A program made the position numbers and the translations under genes. This document shows, piece after piece, positions 60,376 to 64,000 of a stretch of 64,000 nt of DNA (the stretch's first letter is position 1; each line of letters begins with the position of its first letter). The stretch comes from Spirochaeta africana DSM 8902 (lineage in GTDB: Bacteria; Spirochaetota; Spirochaetia; DSM-27196; DSM-8902), in contig NC_017098.1 in NCBI RefSeq assembly GCF_000242595.2, positions 124,001-188,000 of the forward strand. Reading direction: 5' to 3'. A model generated the notes under the pieces. The model did not search any database. It saw only the letters and a program-made list of their open reading frames with translations, and had not been told where the DNA came from.

Positions 60376-61227
60376 ATGGCAAGCTATGTCGTGGGGGATG
60401 TCCATGGTCGCCTGGAGACCCTGCGGCTGCTGTGCAAGCAGCTGCATTTCTCCCCGCACCGGGATCGCCTGTTGTTCGTCGGTGACCTGGTAAATCGCGG
60501 GCCGCAGTCGGTGGAAACCGTAGCATTTGTCCGCAACCTCGGCAGCGCTGCCGAGAGTATCCTGGGTAATCACGATCTGTATCTGCTGGCCTGCGCCGAT
60601 GGGGTGCTGCAGCCGCGCGGCAGTGACCGATTTGCAGAGATTCTGCAGCACCCCGCGGCTGAAACCACCCTCGCCTATCTGCGCCGCCGTCCGCTGCTGC
60701 TCACCCTGCGCCGGCCCCGGACAGTGGTGGTGCATGCCGGCCTGCCGGCATTCTGGAGCCTGCCCGAGGTGATGGCGCGGGCTGCTGCTGTCCAGCTGCG
60801 TCTGCGTTCCCGGCTGCCGGCCCGGCGGGTACGGCTGCTGTCGCGCACGGTACGCGACGGCGAGATCAGCTGTCCCAATCGGCATCACGGCCCCTGGCAT
60901 TACCTCTCGCTGGACCAGGCCGCCTACACCATGAATCTGCTCACCGGGGTTCGCCTGATCGACCCGCGCGGGACCGTCCCTCTGGGCAGCAAGGCTGAAC
61001 AGCGGGCAGTCGAGACCGGCGGGGTTCGATTTCGCCCCTGGTATCAGCGGTACGCCCGGCATCATGCGCGTTCACGCCATGCGATCTGCTTCGGCCACTG
61101 GGCCAGCCTGGGCGGGCTTGATCAGCCCCCGTTTTACGGCCTGGATACCAACTGCGGCGGCGGCGATCGCCTGACGGCGCGAAACCTGGATACCGGGGAG
61201 CTGACCAGTGTGGCCTGCATCGACTAA
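60376..61227 (+). CDS. apaH: symmetrical diadenosine tetraphosphatase ApaH-like
   Basis: A 283-aa metallophosphoesterase; ATG at 60376, 1 bp after the previous stop. It begins MASYVVGDVHGRLETLRLL; metal-site motifs GDVHG (7-11), GDLVNRGP, GNHDLYLLACADG, VVHAGLPAFWSL and FGHWASLGG, with the terminal YGLDTNCGGGDRLTARNL. These follow ApaH almost throughout. It cleaves Ap4A to ADP. The middle portion is shorter and more Arg-rich than E. coli ApaH. Last gene of the PH-domain operon. Confidence 0.9.
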   Translation: MASYVVGDVHGRLETLRLLCKQLHFSPHRDRLLFVGDLVNRGPQSVETVAFVRNLGSAAESILGNHDLYLLACADGVLQPRGSDRFAEILQHPAAETTLAYLRRRPLLLTLRRPRTVVVHAGLPAFWSLPEVMARAAAVQLRLRSRLPARRVRLLSRTVRDGEISCPNRHHGPWHYLSLDQAAYTMNLLTGVRLIDPRGTVPLGSKAEQRAVETGGVRFRPWYQRYARHHARSRHAICFGHWASLGGLDQPPFYGLDTNCGGGDRLTARNLDTGELTSVACID

Positions 61228-61256
61228 AAAAAGCCGCGACACAGCTGTCGCGGCTT
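61225..61256 (-). terminator. intrinsic terminator of the lipoprotein/OMP operon
   Basis: Perfect 11-bp stem (61231-61241 with 61246-61256), loop CAGC. Read on the minus strand it is followed by a run of T reaching into the apaH stop codon. On the plus strand no T run follows, though the stem could still stabilise the apaH mRNA end. Confidence 0.85.
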
Positions 61257-61281
61257 GCTTCCGGCACTCCAGACGCCGGGG

Positions 61282-62553
61282 CTAAAATCCGAAGGCTGCC
61301 ACCAGGCTCAAGGCCGCCCCCCGCGGTGAGAGCATCCCCAGGAACTCCGGGCTGCTCATGCTGGCCTGCATGCCCAGCTCGACTACCCGCAGGTTCACGC
61401 GCAGCCCGAGGGAGCTGCGCCAGGCAATGTCCTCGTGCGCCAGTCCGACCGACAGAATCGACAGGGGAAAGAACGAGCCTTCTACATGCACACCGCCGTT
61501 TACCCGGAAGGGCTCGGCGAAGACCACGGCCCCATGTCCGATGATGTCGATCAGCGGAACCGCAGTGACGCGATAAAATCCCCCGGCCCGGAACGGCATA
61601 TAGATGCGCTGGCTGCTGTCTTCCATTGCTTCGAACTCGATATCCGGATCATCAACATCAAAGGGATCATCGCCACTGTCCAGTGAATCAAGGATGCCGT
61701 CGGTAGATGCCCCGGCCGCTGCGGAATAGCGCCAGGCATACTGCGGCAGCGGCGCGTACAGCGGGATATTGGTAAAGGATGCCCCCCATTTCGGTTTGTT
61801 CCGATCAGGGTTGTAGACCACCCCGAAATCCAGCTTGAGTCCGCCGGGGCCGCTCATGACCTCGGCGGCGTCAAACGACTCCATGTGTTCCAGGTCTACG
61901 GCCGAGTACAGCTCGGCCTCGATCCGGGCGGTGCCCTCGATACGTCCATCCTGCTCGGCACGGAAGCTATAGGACGAGATCCCGTTGCGGGTGTAGGCAA
62001 TCGGCACATACTTTCCCACCTTGACGCCGAATGTATAGGGCTCCAGGTTATAGCTGCCGTAGGCGCCGTACTCCAGAAAGCTCTGCAGCACGCTGGAGCT
62101 GCGCCCCTCGTAGGTGGTATCCATCTCGAATCCCTCGGACAGAAACCCGAACAGCCCCTTGGGCACCCCGACCTCGAAAAAGGTTTCGCTATCCATGTAC
62201 ACCCCGGCACCAAAGTCGAGAACATGTACGGTGAAATGAGACTCGCCCCCGAAGTTTGCACCGAACTTGAATCCGCCGTCTCCAATGCGCTGGTACATAT
62301 CGTCGAAGTCGATTACCAGGGTCGGATTAAAGATACGTCCGGTGGTCCAGTAGCTGTTCTGAAAGCCGCTGGTCATGGAAAACCCGGACTCGAAATACTC
62401 CCGGTTCCCGGTGCTCAGCAGCGCCGGGTTGTAGCGATGGTTCCATGGCAGGGTGGGGTAGGCAGCTGCCGTTCCGGCGGTTATCAGCAGCAGCCCGAGC
62501 GCCAGCAACGCAGCCCGCAGTCTGGTGGTTATCGAAGCAGTGGTATGGTTCAT
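61282..62553 (-). CDS. putative outer-membrane beta-barrel protein
   Basis: A 423-aa exported protein. Signal peptide about 1-31 (LRAALLALGLLLITAGTAAA). Alternating amphipathic strands with frequent aromatic residues (FKFGANFGGESHFTVHVLDFGAGVY, YTFGVKVGKYVPIAYT, GLRVNLRVVELGMQASM). A Phe end (LSLVAAFGF) is the classic barrel C-terminus. The N-terminal mature region, NPALLSTGNREYFESGFSMTSG, resembles spirochaete and other OmpP1/conjugal-type barrels. Function not assigned. It follows the lipoprotein gene by 3 bp and is probably exported in concert with it. Confidence 0.78.
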   Translation of the reverse strand: MNHTTASITTRLRAALLALGLLLITAGTAAAYPTLPWNHRYNPALLSTGNREYFESGFSMTSGFQNSYWTTGRIFNPTLVIDFDDMYQRIGDGGFKFGANFGGESHFTVHVLDFGAGVYMDSETFFEVGVPKGLFGFLSEGFEMDTTYEGRSSSVLQSFLEYGAYGSYNLEPYTFGVKVGKYVPIAYTRNGISSYSFRAEQDGRIEGTARIEAELYSAVDLEHMESFDAAEVMSGPGGLKLDFGVVYNPDRNKPKWGASFTNIPLYAPLPQYAWRYSAAAGASTDGILDSLDSGDDPFDVDDPDIEFEAMEDSSQRIYMPFRAGGFYRVTAVPLIDIIGHGAVVFAEPFRVNGGVHVEGSFFPLSILSVGLAHEDIAWRSSLGLRVNLRVVELGMQASMSSPEFLGMLSPRGAALSLVAAFGF

Positions 62554-62556
62554 TTT

Positions 62557-64000
62557 TTACTCCTCCCCGCCCAGCGGGAACTTCAGGTCGATCTCGCTGC
62601 GCACCTCGAGCCATATCCCGACCGACAGCTCCCCGGTTGTGTCCAGCGACAGGGTGCCTTGCGGGATGATCAGGTTTACCACCGGCAGAAAGAAATTCTC
62701 CCGGAAGTGGTCAAAGTCGGCCTCGGTCAGCTCGACCTGCTGCGGCGCAGTTACACTAAAATCCACCGTGGTTGCGAACGACGACCCGCCGTCATCGCTC
62801 AGCTCGAGCAGAGGATTCAGCCCGGTCTGGTTGACCACTGCAAAGTTCATCGAGGCATAGCGGATCGAGTCAAAGATGTCCTGCATGAAATCGTCATCTA
62901 CCTCGTCGCGGCCAAAGGCATCGTCCTCGGCCCGGAAAAAGGGATTACCGTCATCATCCTCGAAGACATAATCATCGGGGCCGATCTCCAGGGTCAGGTC
63001 GGTAATCGCCAGCTCGACATCCATACCCAGGCTGGCGACCCCGGCTTCAAAGGCGATCGTGGCGTTGGTGCCGGTAATCTCCCAGTTCCAGTCTATTTCG
63101 AGACTGCTGCCATCGAACGGAAGCCCGTCCAGCGGCAGGCGCAGCTCCGGGCTGGGGCCGGTGTCACTGGCGGTTTCACTGAAACTGCCGCCATCGCTGA
63201 TGGTCGCCTCCAGGAATATCTCGATCCCGCTCCAGTTGTCCGGGGTGTTCACCAGCAGTACCATCTCGCCCTCGACTATCGTGGCCGATTCAATAAAATC
63301 CGGGGTGTCCAGCTCAATGCCTTCGTAGGTAGCGTCGCCGTCGATGGCCGGGAAATCCACCCCGCTGATGCGGGCGATCTCTGCCCCGGTAATCCCGGGA
63401 CTGACCGACAGGTCGTAGCCGTGTCCCGCATCTCCATCGGTAAATTCCAGCCGCAGCTCCAGGCGAAAGCTGTTCGGCAGCACAGCTCCGGCCAGATCAA
63501 TGCTGAATGCGGCGGTATCGTTGCCGGTCACCGTGATGCTGTCCTCGTCGGCGTTTGCGATCACCGCGCCCCCGCTGGTTACCAGGCGCACATTGGAGAT
63601 TATCGCCTCCGCCCCCGCCGAAAGGGTGTCAAACTCAAGCGGCAGGTTCAGGGTGCCGTTTTCGAACTCGATTTCGCTATAGGTCCCCAGGGCGCTGATG
63701 GTAAACAGCCCCTCCTGTCCGGATGGGGGCAGGTTTACGGTTGCACTGCCATCTGGTTCAACCAGCCCTACGGTGAAGCCATCCAGGGAAAAATCATCAA
63801 ACACATCTGACTGGTCGATATCGACCACAAAGCTCTCTTCGATATCAACCCCGAAGGCGTCATCTATTCCCAGCAGCTCGTTCAGATTGATACTCAGCCG
63901 TCCGGCCGGCAGCTGATAGTCCGGAGAGCCCTTTACTTGCACCTCGGTGGGCAGCTCGCAGCCCAGGGCGATCAGCCCCAGTGCCAGCCCCGCCGACAGC
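62557..64000 (-). CDS. large beta-rich lipoprotein, 5' end beyond window
   Basis: At least 481 residues. The frame stays open to the window edge, where hand translation gives LSAGLALGLIALGCELPTEVQV: a signal-peptide core and lipobox (LIALGC), so the true start lies just right of 64000 and the GTG near 63942 is not the start. The mature part is acidic and beta-rich with repeated patterns (PLEFDTLSAGAEAIISNVRL, GIEIFLEATISDGG, MDVELAITDLTLEIG), suggesting immunoglobulin-like or jelly-roll modules. Coupled to the outer-membrane protein gene. Possibly a surface or periplasmic partner of that barrel; function unknown. Confidence 0.82.
   Translation of the reverse strand, partial: LSAGLALGLIALGCELPTEVQVKGSPDYQLPAGRLSINLNELLGIDDAFGVDIEESFVVDIDQSDVFDDFSLDGFTVGLVEPDGSATVNLPPSGQEGLFTISALGTYSEIEFENGTLNLPLEFDTLSAGAEAIISNVRLVTSGGAVIANADEDSITVTGNDTAAFSIDLAGAVLPNSFRLELRLEFTDGDAGHGYDLSVSPGITGAEIARISGVDFPAIDGDATYEGIELDTPDFIESATIVEGEMVLLVNTPDNWSGIEIFLEATISDGGSFSETASDTGPSPELRLPLDGLPFDGSSLEIDWNWEITGTNATIAFEAGVASLGMDVELAITDLTLEIGPDDYVFEDDDGNPFFRAEDDAFGRDEVDDDFMQDIFDSIRYASMNFAVVNQTGLNPLLELSDDGGSSFATTVDFSVTAPQQVELTEADFDHFRENFFLPVVNLIIPQGTLSLDTTGELSVGIWLEVRSEIDLKFPLGGEE

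Noticed and set aside
61885-63810. 641-aa open frame on the plus strand opposite the lipoprotein/OMP genes
   Set aside because: Its translation has no domain logic; the minus-strand genes have signal peptide, lipobox and terminator.

Overview
The window is about 60% GC, densely coded, and looks like a chromosome segment of a free-living spirochaete (Spirochaeta/Alkalispirochaeta type). That placement is an inference from the overall gene set: many lipoproteins and outer-membrane barrels, several chemoreceptors, partner-switching regulators, a giant acyl-CoA dehydratase activase, and glycan and sugar fermentation genes. No rRNA, tRNA or CRISPR array was seen. No gene-free stretch exceeds 300 bases.

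Layout. 1-10.5 kb: a malQ fragment, an esterase, a partner-switching module (HATPase, STAS-like, MCP-like, SpoIIE phosphatase) and a minus-strand operon (SDR, TetR, GH13 amylase, RfbD-like SDR) with a perfect 30-bp palindrome next to tetR. 10.5-11.9 kb: an insertion sequence whose terminal repeats reappear in a 95-bp MITE-like element at 58.3 kb. 11.9-23.5 kb: DUF4097-type lipoprotein, diguanylate cyclase, a 1517-aa acyl-CoA dehydratase activase fusion, YgjP-type protease, esterase, histidine kinase and GH13 lipoprotein.

23.6-42.5 kb is the highlight: a predicted sulfoquinovose (SQ) utilisation locus using the sulfoglycolytic transketolase route with a sulfoacetate-forming, ATP-yielding branch. 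One operon holds an ABC importer (without ATPase) and an L-fucose-isomerase-like putative SQ isomerase. A divergent ROK repressor follows. An 11-gene operon then encodes a split transketolase (SqwGH-like), an RpiB-like isomerase (SqwI-like), a CoA-acylating aldehyde dehydrogenase (SqwD-like), a succinyl-CoA-synthetase-like pair (SqwKL-like), DASS and TauE transporters, a GPH symporter, a YihQ-type sulfoquinovosidase and a DUF4867-like protein. Three related operator-like dyads (TTnCTT-N5-AAGnAA) lie at the ABC, ROK and transketolase promoters and tie the locus into one regulon.

42.6-64 kb: WrbA, an MFS permease, a ChaN-like lipoprotein, a chemoreceptor with a periplasmic c-type haem motif beside a CcsA/Ccs1 cytochrome c maturation pair, an aminopeptidase-like protein, a membrane LuxR regulator, an MCP-STAS-CheA operon, an omptin-family outer-membrane protease, two PH-domain membrane proteins with apaH, and a lipoprotein/outer-membrane-protein pair running off the right edge.
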